A DNA stretch of 64,000 bases, from assembly GCF_004327285.1 (NCBI RefSeq), contig NZ_QJUI01000008.1, positions 1 through 64,000 on the forward strand, in the 5' to 3' direction. Positions within the stretch are counted from its first letter, which is position 1; each line of letters starts with the position of its first letter. Position numbers and translations under genes: made by a program. This DNA comes from Phytopseudomonas daroniae. Its GTDB lineage: Bacteria > Pseudomonadota > Gammaproteobacteria > Pseudomonadales > Pseudomonadaceae. Below, in pieces: positions 45,344 through 54,512 of this stretch. The notes beneath the pieces are model-generated. The model ran no database searches. It saw only the letters and a program-made list of their open reading frames with translations, and was not told the origin of the DNA.

Positions 45344-46606
45344 ATGCCCGTTTTCCGTTCCGCGCCGCTGGCTGCGGCAATCTGCACTTCGTTGCCTCTG
45401 CTGGTTTGCAGCCTGGGCAGCCAGGCCGCTTTCGTCGAGGACAGCTCGGCCAGGCTGGATCTGCGCAATTTCTATCTCAATCGCGACTTTCGTGACGGCA
45501 GCGGCCAGTCCAAGCGCGAGGAGTGGGCTCAGGGATTCATCCTGGACATGCGCTCCGGGTATACCGACGGCACCCTGGGCTTCGGTGTGGATGCCCTGGG
45601 CATGCTCGGGCTCAAGCTCGATTCGGGTCGTGGCCGCACGGGTACCGGGCTGTTGCCCACTCACGATGACGGCCGTGCCGCGGACGAGTATTCCAAGCTC
45701 GGGTTGACCGCCAAGGTGCGCGTGTCCGCGAGCGAGCTGAAGGTCGGTACGCTGATTCCCAGGTTGCCCACCGTGCGGCCCAACGATGGCCGCATCCTGC
45801 CGCAGGTGTTTCGTGGCGGGCAACTGACCGCCAACGAGCTGGAGGGTCTGACCCTCAATCTCGGTCGCCTGGAACGGGTCACTGCGCGGGAGGCCAGTCA
45901 TTCCGAGCGCCTGGCACTGAACAACAAGAACCGCCGTTTCAGCGGTGGTGCGGCGGAATCGGCACATTTCGATTTCGCCGGTGCCGATTACCGTTTCACG
46001 CCGGCGCTGACCGGCAGCTACCACTTCGGTCAGTTGGACGATGTGTACAACCAGCACTTCCTCGGCCTGCAGCATTCGCTGCCGCTGGGCGAGGGCGAGC
46101 TGAAGACCGACCTGCGCCTGTCCATCAGTGACGACCAGGGCCGCGCCCTCGGTGGCGAGGTCGACAATCGCGCGCTCAATGGCATGCTCACCTACAGCCA
46201 GGCCGGACACAGCATCGGTGCCGGTTACCAGCGCATGTTCGGCGATACCGGTTTCGCCTATATCGACGGCTCCGACCCCTACCTGGTCAACTTCCTCCAG
46301 CTCAACGATTTCGCCCAGGCCGAAGAACGCTCCTGGCAGGCGCGCTACGACTACGATTTCAGCGCCCTGGGCGTACCGGGGCTGACCTTCATGACCCGCT
46401 ATGTCAGCGGTTCCCATGCCCAGGTCACCGGCAGCAGCCAGACCGGTCGTGAGTGGGAGCGCAACATCGACGTGCAATACAAGGTGCAGAGCGGTGCGCT
46501 GAAGAACGTCGGCGTGCGCTGGCGCCATGCCAGCCACCGCGCCAACTTCACCCGCGGCGCGGACGAGCATCGTCTGATCGTCAGCTACAGCCTGCCGATC
46601 TGGTAA
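45344..46606 (+). CDS. OprD-family outer-membrane porin
   Basis: The 420-aa product has a signal peptide ending GSQA. Typical OprD features are the plug-proximal ARLDLRNFYLNRDFRDG, repeated amphipathic strands, MTRYVSGSH near the C-terminus and a final aromatic residue (SYSLPIW). OprD/Opd channels are 18-stranded and admit small carboxylates or amino acids. Placed between tctC and tctBA, it is probably the outer-membrane entry for the same acid, as OpdH is for tricarballylate in P. aeruginosa. Confidence 0.9.
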   Translation: MPVFRSAPLAAAICTSLPLLVCSLGSQAAFVEDSSARLDLRNFYLNRDFRDGSGQSKREEWAQGFILDMRSGYTDGTLGFGVDALGMLGLKLDSGRGRTGTGLLPTHDDGRAADEYSKLGLTAKVRVSASELKVGTLIPRLPTVRPNDGRILPQVFRGGQLTANELEGLTLNLGRLERVTAREASHSERLALNNKNRRFSGGAAESAHFDFAGADYRFTPALTGSYHFGQLDDVYNQHFLGLQHSLPLGEGELKTDLRLSISDDQGRALGGEVDNRALNGMLTYSQAGHSIGAGYQRMFGDTGFAYIDGSDPYLVNFLQLNDFAQAEERSWQARYDYDFSALGVPGLTFMTRYVSGSHAQVTGSSQTGREWERNIDVQYKVQSGALKNVGVRWRHASHRANFTRGADEHRLIVSYSLPIW

Positions 46607-46678
46607 CCAGCGAACCTGGCCGCCGTGGGCGGCCTTCTTGCAGCGGAACGCGCAAGCCACGTCCGCGAGGGGTGTTTC

Positions 46679-47149
46679 ATGTATCAACGCATCTTCGGGG
46701 CGATCCTGCTGGCGATCTGCATCGGCCTGGTCGTCGTCGCCTGGGGTTACCAGGCACCGTTTTCCTATGAGCCGGTCGGGCCGCGGGCGTATCCGCTGCT
46801 GTTGCTGGTGCTGATCATCGCGGGGGCGCTGTACCTGCTGTTCAAGCCGGCCTCGATAAGCCTGGCGCCAGTGCCCGGTCATGATGAAGAGGTGCCGCTG
46901 GATCGGCCCATGCTGATCAAGGTGTGCGCCTGTGTCGGGTTGCTGCTGGTGTATGCCGCGCTGTTCGAAAGGCTGGGTTTCGTGCTCAGCACCACGCTGT
47001 TCGGCTTCTTCATCGCCCGCCTGTATGGCGCTCGCTGGTGGCAATGCGCGGTGATCGGCGTGGTCGCCTCGATCGGCCTCTATCTGCTGTTCGATTACGC
47101 GCTGGACGTGCCCCTGCCCTTGGGCGTTCTGGAACTCCTGGAGAACTGA
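46679..47149 (+). CDS. tctB: Tripartite tricarboxylate transporter small membrane subunit TctB
   Basis: The 156-aa protein has four predicted transmembrane helices (about 5-25, 35-55, 80-100, 115-145). A conserved GPRAYPLLL follows the first helix, as in TctB. The ATG at 46679 has GAGGGG upstream; an in-frame start at 46625 is not conserved. Three bases separate it from tctA. Confidence 0.92.
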   Translation: MYQRIFGAILLAICIGLVVVAWGYQAPFSYEPVGPRAYPLLLLVLIIAGALYLLFKPASISLAPVPGHDEEVPLDRPMLIKVCACVGLLLVYAALFERLGFVLSTTLFGFFIARLYGARWWQCAVIGVVASIGLYLLFDYALDVPLPLGVLELLEN

Positions 47150-47152
47150 TCG

Positions 47153-48670
47153 ATGGAAACTCTTAGCTATCTGGGGCAGGGCTTCGGCGTTGCGCTCACG
47201 CCTTACAACCTGTTCACCGCGCTATGCGGCACCCTGATCGGCACCGTGGTCGGCCTGTTGCCTGGCCTGGGCCCGATCAACGGCGTGGCGCTGCTGATTC
47301 CCATCGCCTTCGCCCTCGGCCTGCCGCCGGAGAGCGCGCTGATCCTGCTCGCCGCGGTGTACCTGGGTTGCGAATACGGCGGCCGTATCTCCTCGATCCT
47401 GCTGAACATTCCCGGCGAAGCCTCGGCCGTGATGACCACCCTCGACGGCTACCCGCTGGCGCGTCAGGGCAAGGCGGGCGTAGCGCTGTCGATCTCCGCC
47501 TGGAGCTCGTTCGTCGGCGGCCTGATGGCCACCTGCGGCGTGGTGATCTTCGCCCCGCTGCTGGCCAGTTGGGCGGTCGCCTTCGGCCCGGCGGAGTACT
47601 TCGTGCTGATGGTCTTCGCCATCGTCTGCCTGGCCGGCATGGCCGGCAACAAGCCAATGAAGACCGCCATCGCCGCGCTGATCGGCCTGCTGCTGTCGTG
47701 CATCGGCATCGACTCCAACAGTGGCGTGTACCGCTTCACCTTCGGCAGCCTGGGCCTGGCCGATGGCATCCAGTTCGTGGTGCTGGTACTTGGCCTGTTC
47801 TCGGTCAGCGAGATCCTCGTGTTGCTTGAACGCACGCACAACGGCCAGAAGGCCATCGAGGCTGGCGGGCGCATGCTGTTCAACTTCAAGGAGGGTGCGC
47901 AGGTTTTGGCGACCAACCTGCGCACCGGTGCCCTGGGCTTCTTCCTCGGCATCCTGCCTGGTGCTGGCGCGACCCTGGCCAGCGCCGTGGCGTACATGAG
48001 CGAAAAACGCCTGGCCACCAAGGACAACAAATTCGGTGAAGGCGACCTGCGCGGCCTGGCCGCTCCGGAAACCGCCAACAGCGCTTCGGCCTGCGGTTCC
48101 ATGGTGCCGATGCTGACCCTTGGCGTGCCCGGCTCCGGTACCACCGCGGTAATGCTCGGTGCCCTGACCCTGTACAACATCACGCCCGGTCCACTGCTGT
48201 TCCAGAACCAGCCGGACATCGTCTGGGGCCTGATCGCCTCGCTGTTCGTCGCCAACCTGATGCTGATCGTGATCAACGTGCCGATGATCAAGATCTTCAC
48301 CAAGATCCTCGCCGTGCCGTACTGGGCGCTGGTGCCGGTGATCGCCATCATCACTTCGATCGGCGTCTACGCCGTGCACGCCACCACCTTCGACCTGTTC
48401 CTGATGATCGGTATCGGTGTGGTCGGCTACATCCTGCGCAAGATGGACTTCCCGCTGTCGGCGATCCTGCTGGGCTTCATCCTCGGCGGGCTGATGGAGC
48501 AGAACCTGCGCCGGGCGCTGTCGATCTCCAATGGCGAGCTGAGCATTCTGTTCTCCAGCCCGATCACCTGGGTGGTCTGGGTGCTGATCGCCGGGATGAT
48601 CCTGTTCCCGATCTGGCGAACCCTGCGTCGTCGCCGCGAGGTACGCCGCGCCCTGGCTGCGGCCGAGTAA
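47153..48670 (+). CDS. tctA: Tripartite tricarboxylate transporter large membrane subunit TctA
   Basis: The 505-aa, 11-12-helix permease has the two hallmark glycine/proline loops (GLLPGLGPINGVALLIP and GILPGAGATLASAVAY). It also has YGGRISSILLNIPGEASAVMTTLDGYPLARQGKAG, typical of TctA. It uses the ion gradient to move acid delivered by TctC proteins. It is the only TctA in the window, so all three TctC paralogues may feed it. Confidence 0.95.
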   Translation: METLSYLGQGFGVALTPYNLFTALCGTLIGTVVGLLPGLGPINGVALLIPIAFALGLPPESALILLAAVYLGCEYGGRISSILLNIPGEASAVMTTLDGYPLARQGKAGVALSISAWSSFVGGLMATCGVVIFAPLLASWAVAFGPAEYFVLMVFAIVCLAGMAGNKPMKTAIAALIGLLLSCIGIDSNSGVYRFTFGSLGLADGIQFVVLVLGLFSVSEILVLLERTHNGQKAIEAGGRMLFNFKEGAQVLATNLRTGALGFFLGILPGAGATLASAVAYMSEKRLATKDNKFGEGDLRGLAAPETANSASACGSMVPMLTLGVPGSGTTAVMLGALTLYNITPGPLLFQNQPDIVWGLIASLFVANLMLIVINVPMIKIFTKILAVPYWALVPVIAIITSIGVYAVHATTFDLFLMIGIGVVGYILRKMDFPLSAILLGFILGGLMEQNLRRALSISNGELSILFSSPITWVVWVLIAGMILFPIWRTLRRRREVRRALAAAE

Positions 48671-48674
48671 CGGC

Positions 48675-49706
48675 ATGCGTGGATCGCGCTGGTACGCCAC
48701 GCCCTTCGTCGGCCTGCTCGGCGGCTGGCTGGCAAGCCTGGTCGGCTGGCCGTTGCCGTGGATCGTCGGCGCCATGCTGGCGGTCATCCTGGTGCGCTGC
48801 AGTGGCTGGCGCATCGAGGACATCCCCAACGGGCGCAAGTGCGGGCAGTGGCTGATCTCCACCGGCCTGGGCCTGCACTTCACCCGCGAGGTGGTGGAGC
48901 AGATCGGCAGTCATGCGCTGGTGATCCTGCTCTGCGCCCTGGCCACGCTGCTGCTGTCGGTGATCGGCGTGGTGATCTTTCGCCGTGGCGGCAACGACCC
49001 GGTCACGGCGTACTTCGCCAGCATGCCCGGTGGTGCCAGTGAAATGATCAACCTGGCGGCACGCCACGGCGCTGGCCAACTGGATAGGGTGGCCGCCGGG
49101 CAGAGCCTGCGTATGGTGCTGATCGTGCTGTGCATCCCGGCGCTGTTCACCCTGGGTATCCCCACGCCGAGCGCGCCGGCTCCGGCAGCGGTGGACTGGC
49201 GCTGGCTGGCTCTGCTGCTACCACTCGGCGCCCTGGTGGCCTGGGCCTGGCAACGCCTGCACCAGCCCAACCCGTGGATGCTCGGGCCGCTGCTGGTCTG
49301 CGCCACCTGCGCGGTGTGGATGGATCTGCATATCGGCCTGCCGCCCGGGCTCGGTGAGGCGGGGCAATGGCTGATGGGCTGCTCGCTGGGCAGCTACTTC
49401 GATCGCCCGTTCTTCCGCTCGGCGCCGGCCTTCCTGCTGCGCGTGCTGGCGTTCACCGCATTGATGGTGCTCGGCGCCAGTGGCCTGGCCTGGTGCCTGG
49501 CGCAGCTCGGCGGCCTGCCGGTGGTCGCGACCATGCTGGGCATGATGCCCGGCGGCATCAGCGAACTGAGCCTGACCGCCGAGGCCCTCAATCAGTCGGT
49601 GGCGCTGGTGACCGCCATCCAGGTACTGCGTTTCGTGCTGGTGGTGTTTCTCGCCGAGCGCGTGTTTCGCCTCTGGCGACGCTGGTCGTCGCCGCGACAG
49701 GGATGA
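48675..49706 (+). CDS. AbrB-family (PF05145) inner-membrane protein
   Basis: The product has 343 aa. Two repeats of a roughly 160-residue membrane domain each hold PGG-type loops (FASMPGGASEMINLAARHGA; MLGMMPGGISELSLTAEAL), the mark of AbrB/YdfJ-like proteins. These are often misnamed ammonia monooxygenases or AbrB regulators. The function is unproven, with transport suspected. It starts 4 bp after tctA, so it belongs to the uptake operon. Confidence 0.85.
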   Translation: MRGSRWYATPFVGLLGGWLASLVGWPLPWIVGAMLAVILVRCSGWRIEDIPNGRKCGQWLISTGLGLHFTREVVEQIGSHALVILLCALATLLLSVIGVVIFRRGGNDPVTAYFASMPGGASEMINLAARHGAGQLDRVAAGQSLRMVLIVLCIPALFTLGIPTPSAPAPAAVDWRWLALLLPLGALVAWAWQRLHQPNPWMLGPLLVCATCAVWMDLHIGLPPGLGEAGQWLMGCSLGSYFDRPFFRSAPAFLLRVLAFTALMVLGASGLAWCLAQLGGLPVVATMLGMMPGGISELSLTAEALNQSVALVTAIQVLRFVLVVFLAERVFRLWRRWSSPRQG

Positions 49707-49758
49707 ATCGATCGTGCAGGACGCGCACTCAACCTACAAAAACAACAAGGTGATAGAT

Positions 49759-50730
49759 ATGAAATGTCCCGCTTTCCTGCTGGCCCTGTCCTTTTCGCTG
49801 GTCGTTGTCGGCGCCCGGGCCGATGAGCCGCGGCGCCCCGAATGCATCGCGCCGAGCAGTCCGGGAGGTGGCTTCGACATCACCTGCAAGCTGCTGCAGG
49901 GCGGTTTGAACGAGCAGAAACTGCTCAAGAGCCCGATGCGCGTGACCTATATGCCGGGCGGCCTCGGTGCCGTGGCCTACAACGTGATCGCCGGGCAGAA
50001 GAAAGCCGATCCAGGTCTGGTCACGGTGTTCTCCAGCGGCTCGCTGATGAACCTGGCACAAGGCAAATTCGGTCGCTTCGACGAGAGCGCGGTGAGGTGG
50101 CTGGCAGCCCTGGGTGTGGACTATGGCCTGGTGGCGGTGCGCGCCGACTCGCGCTTCAAGACCCTCGACGACCTGGCCGCGGCGTTGAAGCAGGATCCGG
50201 GCGCGGTGCCGATGGGCGCTGGCGGTACGGTCGGCAGCCACGGCTGGATGCGTGCAGCATTGCTGGCGCGAGAGATCGGGGTGGACGCCAGGGCGTTGCG
50301 TTATGTGCCGTTCGAAGGAGGGGCCACCCATTACACGGCGTTGATGGGTGGCCACATCGAAGTGGTCTTCGGCGCCACCAGTGAAGTGGCCGGGCAGATC
50401 GAGGCCGGCACGCTGCGGGTACTGGCGGTGCTCGCCGACGAGCGCCTGCCGGGCAAGCTGAGCGATATTCCGACCGCGAAGGAGCAGGGCTACGACGTTT
50501 CCTGGCCGGTCATCCGTGGTTTCTACATGGGCCCGGAGGTCAGCGATGAGGCATTCGCCTGGTGGCGGGCTGCGTTCGATCGTCTGTTCGCCTCGGCCGA
50601 GTTCAGCCAGCAGGTGGAGCGCCGTGATCTCTATCCACTGGCCATGGCAGGGGACGAGCTGGATGCCTACGTGAAACGCCAGGTCGCCGAATACCGGCAA
50701 CTGGCCAAGGAATTCGGTCTGGCTGAATGA
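49759..50730 (+). CDS. TctC-type periplasmic binding protein (copy 2)
   Basis: The 323-aa product has signal MKCPAFLLALSFSLVVVGARA. It keeps the EPRRPECIAPSSPGGGFDITCKL start (Cys29, Cys43). The second pocket loop differs: YVPFEGGATHYTALMGGHIEVVFG instead of YVGFD-x-x-GDVFTALLGGHV in copies 1 and 3, suggesting a different ligand. The ATG at 49759 was chosen for its signal peptide and the AAGG upstream. It follows the AbrB-family gene by 52 bp. Confidence 0.88.
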   Translation: MKCPAFLLALSFSLVVVGARADEPRRPECIAPSSPGGGFDITCKLLQGGLNEQKLLKSPMRVTYMPGGLGAVAYNVIAGQKKADPGLVTVFSSGSLMNLAQGKFGRFDESAVRWLAALGVDYGLVAVRADSRFKTLDDLAAALKQDPGAVPMGAGGTVGSHGWMRAALLAREIGVDARALRYVPFEGGATHYTALMGGHIEVVFGATSEVAGQIEAGTLRVLAVLADERLPGKLSDIPTAKEQGYDVSWPVIRGFYMGPEVSDEAFAWWRAAFDRLFASAEFSQQVERRDLYPLAMAGDELDAYVKRQVAEYRQLAKEFGLAE

Positions 50731-50742
50731 GCCATCGTTCGC

Positions 50743-51645
50743 TCAATGCGGCCCGTCGAGGATCTGCGCGCCGCGCTGGCTGAGCAGGCCGAGCAGGTGC
50801 TGCGCCGCCGGTGACAGGTAGCCGTCGCGCCGGTACAGGGTGCCGAAACGCCGGTGCATGGTGGTTTTCGCCAATGGCAGTTCCACCAGCGCGTCACCGG
50901 CTCTGCCTGGCCCAAGGTTGCGCCGGGAAATGAAACTGAGCAGTTCGGTTTCGGCGATCAGGCGCGGCAGCAGAATGATCGAGTTGGTTTCGATCTGCAC
51001 GTTGGGCTTGGCCAGGCCGTTCAATTCGAAGGTGCGGTCGAGCCAGTGGCGGGTCGCCACGGTGGGGGCTGGCAGTACCCAGCGATAGTTGCACAGCTGT
51101 TGCAGGCTGATCTTGCCGCGGGTCAGGGGATGGCTGCGCGGTGCGATCACCACCACCTCGTCCTCGACGATGGGCTGCGCGGCGAATTCCTCGTTGTCCG
51201 GCAGTGGGCCGACGATCAGGTCGAGCTGGCCGCTGCGCAGTGACTCGCGCAACACGTCGTTCATGCCGATGACGATCTCCAGGGTGACCTGCGGCGCCTG
51301 GATCAGCAGCTCGCGACACAGATCCGGAAGCAGGTGCTGGGCCACGGTCGCTGCCGCGCCGATGCGCACGTGTCCGGCGATGCCCTGGGCGAAGTCGCGT
51401 ACCTCGCGGCGGGTTTCCTCCATGGCGTTGCGCAGGTAACGGGCGCGGGCCAACAGCACCTGGCCGACCGCGGTCAGGCGGATGCCGCGGCCGACCCGCT
51501 CGAACAGTTCGGCATCGAGCTGTTCCTCCAGACGATGAATGCACTTGGTCAGGGCCGGTTGGGTGACATGCAGGCGTTCCGCGGCCTGGCGCATGTTCTG
51601 GTGGTCGGCGATGGCCTCGAAGTAGCGCAGGTCACGTAAATCCAT
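50743..51645 (-). CDS. LysR-family transcriptional regulator
   Basis: The 300-aa protein has an N-terminal winged helix (MDLRDLRYFEAIADHQNMRQAAERLHVTQPALTKCIHRLEEQL) and a LysR substrate domain (about 90-295). It is divergent from the D-2-hydroxyacid dehydrogenase gene across 99 bp, the usual set-up for a LysR regulator of its neighbour. It meets tctC copy 2 end to end. The inducer is probably the acid handled by the island or a product of it. Confidence 0.9.
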   Translation of the reverse strand: MDLRDLRYFEAIADHQNMRQAAERLHVTQPALTKCIHRLEEQLDAELFERVGRGIRLTAVGQVLLARARYLRNAMEETRREVRDFAQGIAGHVRIGAAATVAQHLLPDLCRELLIQAPQVTLEIVIGMNDVLRESLRSGQLDLIVGPLPDNEEFAAQPIVEDEVVVIAPRSHPLTRGKISLQQLCNYRWVLPAPTVATRHWLDRTFELNGLAKPNVQIETNSIILLPRLIAETELLSFISRRNLGPGRAGDALVELPLAKTTMHRRFGTLYRRDGYLSPAAQHLLGLLSQRGAQILDGPH

Positions 51646-51744
51646 TGATGATCCAAAGTTATTGTTTGATTAGAAATGGAAAATAGACTTCATCATTTTG
51701 TCTGTCAATAATCCACCACAGCCAATAACAACAGGGCGCGGCGC
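51646..51744. promoter_or_regulatory. Divergent promoter between LysR gene and dehydrogenase gene
   Basis: The 99 bp are strongly AT-rich compared with the flanking genes and must hold both promoters and the LysR site. No TTCT-N7-AGAA site is present here. I could not fix a single T-N11-A box. Confidence 0.5.
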
Positions 51745-52734
51745 ATGCCTCATACCATTCTCATCACGGCACCGAAGCTCTCGGCGGCCGGTATCGATCT
51801 TCTCGAGCAGGCCGGCTGCCGGCTGTTGTTCGTCTCCGATCAGAACGATTCCACCGCGATCGCCAGGTTGCTGGCCAGCGAACCGGTGGACGCCATCGTT
51901 TCCCGCACCATGCGGCTGGACGCGGCGGCCATCGCGCAGTGTCCGAGCCTGAAAGTGATCGCCAAGCACGGCGTCGGGGTGAGCAACATCGATGTCGAGG
52001 CCGCCACCGCGCGTGGCGTTCCGGTATTCGTCACGCCGGCGGCTAACGCCCAGTCGGTGGCCGAGCTGAGCATCGGCCTGATGCTGGCTGCGGCACGGCG
52101 TATCGCCCGTTTCGACCGCGACCTGCGGGCCGGGCAATGGCTGCGCGCGGGTGATGGCCAGCAACTGGCCGGGCGTACCCTGGGCCTGGTCGGCTTCGGT
52201 CAGATCGGCCAGCGCGTGGCGCGGGTGGCCTTGGCGCTGGACATGCGCGTGCAGGCCTTCGACCCTGGCCTGGGCGGCGTCAGCCCGGTGGCTGGCGTGG
52301 CGGTTCGCGATTCGCTGGATGCGTTACTGCCCGACTGTCACGTGCTCAGCCTGCACTGTCCGCTGACGGCGGCGACCCGCGGCATGCTCGGGCGGGCGCA
52401 GCTGGCACGCCTGCAGCCCGCTGCGCTGGTGATCAATACCGCCCGTGGCGAGCTGATCGACGAGGCGGCGCTGCTCGATGCGCTGGCCAGTGGTCAGGTC
52501 GCCGCTGCCGGCCTCGATACCTTCTGCCAGGAGCCCCTGCTTCCCGGTAACCCGTTGTTCGCTCATCCCCATGTGGTCATGACGCCGCATATCGGTGGCT
52601 CCACGCCCGATGCCCTGGCCGCCATGGCGGCGGGCGCGGCCCGTCACGTGCTCGCCTGGCTGAACGGCGAGTCGCCGCTGCGCAGCGCCTGTATCAACCC
52701 CCACGTCTTGCCCCAAGAGGAGTTCGTATCATGA
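51745..52734 (+). CDS. D-2-hydroxyacid dehydrogenase (NAD-dependent)
   Basis: The 329-aa cytoplasmic enzyme is of the phosphoglycerate-dehydrogenase-like family. The Rossmann motif GLVGFGQIGQ is at 147-156. The catalytic Arg234 (NTARGELID), Glu263 (CQEP) and His282 (TPHIGGS) are all present. It oxidises a D-2-hydroxy acid to the 2-oxo acid or the reverse. It overlaps the RraA-type aldolase gene by 4 bp, so its product may be the aldolase substrate. A (S)-sulfolactate-type enzyme of this family (SlcC) works beside a TctABC-like transporter in other bacteria. Confidence 0.9.
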   Translation: MPHTILITAPKLSAAGIDLLEQAGCRLLFVSDQNDSTAIARLLASEPVDAIVSRTMRLDAAAIAQCPSLKVIAKHGVGVSNIDVEAATARGVPVFVTPAANAQSVAELSIGLMLAAARRIARFDRDLRAGQWLRAGDGQQLAGRTLGLVGFGQIGQRVARVALALDMRVQAFDPGLGGVSPVAGVAVRDSLDALLPDCHVLSLHCPLTAATRGMLGRAQLARLQPAALVINTARGELIDEAALLDALASGQVAAAGLDTFCQEPLLPGNPLFAHPHVVMTPHIGGSTPDALAAMAAGAARHVLAWLNGESPLRSACINPHVLPQEEFVS

Positions 52735-53426
52735 ATCACGCTACCCCTGCCTGGCCCGCCGGCTTCGCCGTCAATCCACGTGCCGCGTCGCCCGACCGCG
52801 AGCTGGTCGAGGCCTTTCGCCGGGTGCCGGTCGCCCATGCCAGTGACTGCATGGGCCGTACGGTCGGCGGCCTCGGCCTGCGCGCCTACCACGGCTCGCT
52901 GGATATGGTGATGTGCGGGCCGGCGGTGACCGTGCGCGTGCGCCCCGGCGACAACCTGATGATCCACAAGGCCATGCTCATGGCCGAGCCAGGCGATGTG
53001 ATCGTCATCGACGGCGCGGGTGACCTGAGCCAGGCGGTGATCGGCGGCCTGATGCGCACCTCGGCGCTGACCAGGCGCCTCGGCGGTTTCGTGGTCAACG
53101 GCGTGATTCGCGACGTGGCCGAGTGGGCCGAAGGCGAGATCCCGGTCTACGCCCTGGGCCATGTGCATCGTGGGCCGAGCAAGGAGGGGCCGGGTGAAGT
53201 CAACGTGCCGGTGTCCTGCGCCGGTCTGATGGTGGCGCCGGGCGACCTGATTCTCGGCGACGCCGATGGTGTGGTGGCGATTCCCGCTGCGCGCCTGCAC
53301 AGCCTGCTGCCCGAAGTGCGCGCTCATGCCGACAAGGAGGAGCGCATCCGCCTGACCAACCAGCAGGGCAATGCCGATCCGGAACGTTTCAACGCGCTGC
53401 TGCGCGCCAAGGGCTGCCCGGTCTGA
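52731..53426 (+). CDS. RraA-family aldolase/decarboxylase (HMG/CHA aldolase-like)
   Basis: The 231-aa protein keeps the catalytic pair Arg127-Asp128 (VVNGVIRDVAEW). It also has DGAGDLSQAVIGGLM (94-108) and GDADGVVAIP near the C-terminus, as in 4-hydroxy-4-methyl-2-oxoglutarate and 4-carboxy-4-hydroxy-2-oxoadipate aldolases, which also decarboxylate oxaloacetate. At 231 aa it is aldolase-size rather than RraA-regulator-size (about 160). It overlaps the dehydrogenase gene by ATGA. Predicted role: cleavage of a branched 4-hydroxy-2-oxo acid to pyruvate plus a 2-oxo acid. The substrate is not shown. Confidence 0.85.
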   Translation: MNHATPAWPAGFAVNPRAASPDRELVEAFRRVPVAHASDCMGRTVGGLGLRAYHGSLDMVMCGPAVTVRVRPGDNLMIHKAMLMAEPGDVIVIDGAGDLSQAVIGGLMRTSALTRRLGGFVVNGVIRDVAEWAEGEIPVYALGHVHRGPSKEGPGEVNVPVSCAGLMVAPGDLILGDADGVVAIPAARLHSLLPEVRAHADKEERIRLTNQQGNADPERFNALLRAKGCPV

Positions 53427-53482
53427 CGTCATCGCTCTGCCGCTGCACCGCTCCGTCCCAATAAAAACAATGGAGAATCCCC

Positions 53483-54457
53483 ATGTTCACTCGTCTTTCG
53501 AGAACCCTGATCGTGGCCGCGCTGCTGGTCGGTACCGGCCTGGCCCATGCCGAACCGCGACGCCCGGAATGCGTCGCGCCGTCCAAGCCGGGCGGCGGTT
53601 TCGACATGACCTGCAAGCTGGCGCAGATTGGCCTGAAGGATCAGGGCATGCTGAAGAAACCCATGCGCGTGGTGTACATGCCGGGCGGCATCGGCGCGGT
53701 GGCCTACAACATGGTGGTGGCGCAGAAGCCGAGCGCGGGTGACATGATCACCGTGTTCTCCAGCGGCTCGCTACTCAACATCGCCCAGGGCAAGTTCGGC
53801 CAGTACGACCAGCATGACGTGAAGTGGCTGGCCGCGCTGGGCGCCACCTACGGGGCCATCGTGGTGCGATCCGACTCGCCGTATCAGACCCTGGAGGATC
53901 TGCTGGCCGATCTGCGCAAGGATCCCAAGGGCCTGGCGGTTGGCGGCAATGGTACGGTCGGCAGCCAGTTGTGGATGCAGGCGGCATTGCTGATGCGCGA
54001 GGCGCAGGTCAATCCGCGTGAGCTGCGTTATGTCGGTTTCGATGCCATGGGCGATGTGTTCACCGCCTTGCTCGGCGGCCATGTACAGGTCATCAGCACC
54101 GATATCAGCGTGGCCGCCAACTACGTCGAGTCCGGTGATGTGCGGGTGCTGGCGGTGCTCGCCGACGAGCGTATGGGCGACAAGCTGGCCTCGATTCCCA
54201 CGGCCAGGGAGCAGGGCTACGACGTCAGTTGGCCGATGATCCGTGGGGTGTACACCGGGCCGCAGGTCAAGCCGGAGGATTATGACTGGTGGAAATCGTC
54301 CTTCGATGCGCTGGCCAAGACCGATGATTTCGAACGCCTGGTGCGGCGTAGTGACCTGTTTCCCTTCTACCTGGCTGGTGACGAGTTGAGCGAGTACGTC
54401 GACAAGGAAGTCGAGCGTTACCGCCAACTGGCCGCCGAGTTCGGCCTGGCCGAATAG
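53483..54457 (+). CDS. TctC-type periplasmic binding protein (copy 3)
   Basis: The 324-aa product has a signal peptide cleaved after AHA. The mature start EPRRPECVAPSKPGGGFDMTCKL has Cys30 and Cys44. The pocket loop YVGFDAMGDVFTALLGGHVQV is like copy 1. Ribosome site GGAG precedes the ATG at 53483. It is embedded among the catabolic enzymes rather than with the permease, so it is likely expressed with the LysR-linked operon. Confidence 0.9.
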   Translation: MFTRLSRTLIVAALLVGTGLAHAEPRRPECVAPSKPGGGFDMTCKLAQIGLKDQGMLKKPMRVVYMPGGIGAVAYNMVVAQKPSAGDMITVFSSGSLLNIAQGKFGQYDQHDVKWLAALGATYGAIVVRSDSPYQTLEDLLADLRKDPKGLAVGGNGTVGSQLWMQAALLMREAQVNPRELRYVGFDAMGDVFTALLGGHVQVISTDISVAANYVESGDVRVLAVLADERMGDKLASIPTAREQGYDVSWPMIRGVYTGPQVKPEDYDWWKSSFDALAKTDDFERLVRRSDLFPFYLAGDELSEYVDKEVERYRQLAAEFGLAE

Positions 54458-54512
54458 CCGATCCCGTGGCCGGCAAGGTGTCGGCCTTCACTCAACCTGA
54501 TACTGGTGACCC

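Noticed and set aside
45290..48883. Minus-strand open frames of 584 and 553 codons
   Set aside because: They are shadows of the porin, tctB and tctA genes; the plus-strand proteins have signal peptides, membrane segments and family motifs.
49714..49758. Upstream GTG start for tctC copy 2
   Set aside because: It would add 15 polar residues ahead of a good signal peptide; the ATG at 49759 fits export.
51646..51744. A TTCT-N7-AGAA site in the LysR-linked promoter
   Set aside because: I looked for it and found none; this promoter probably depends on the LysR protein only.
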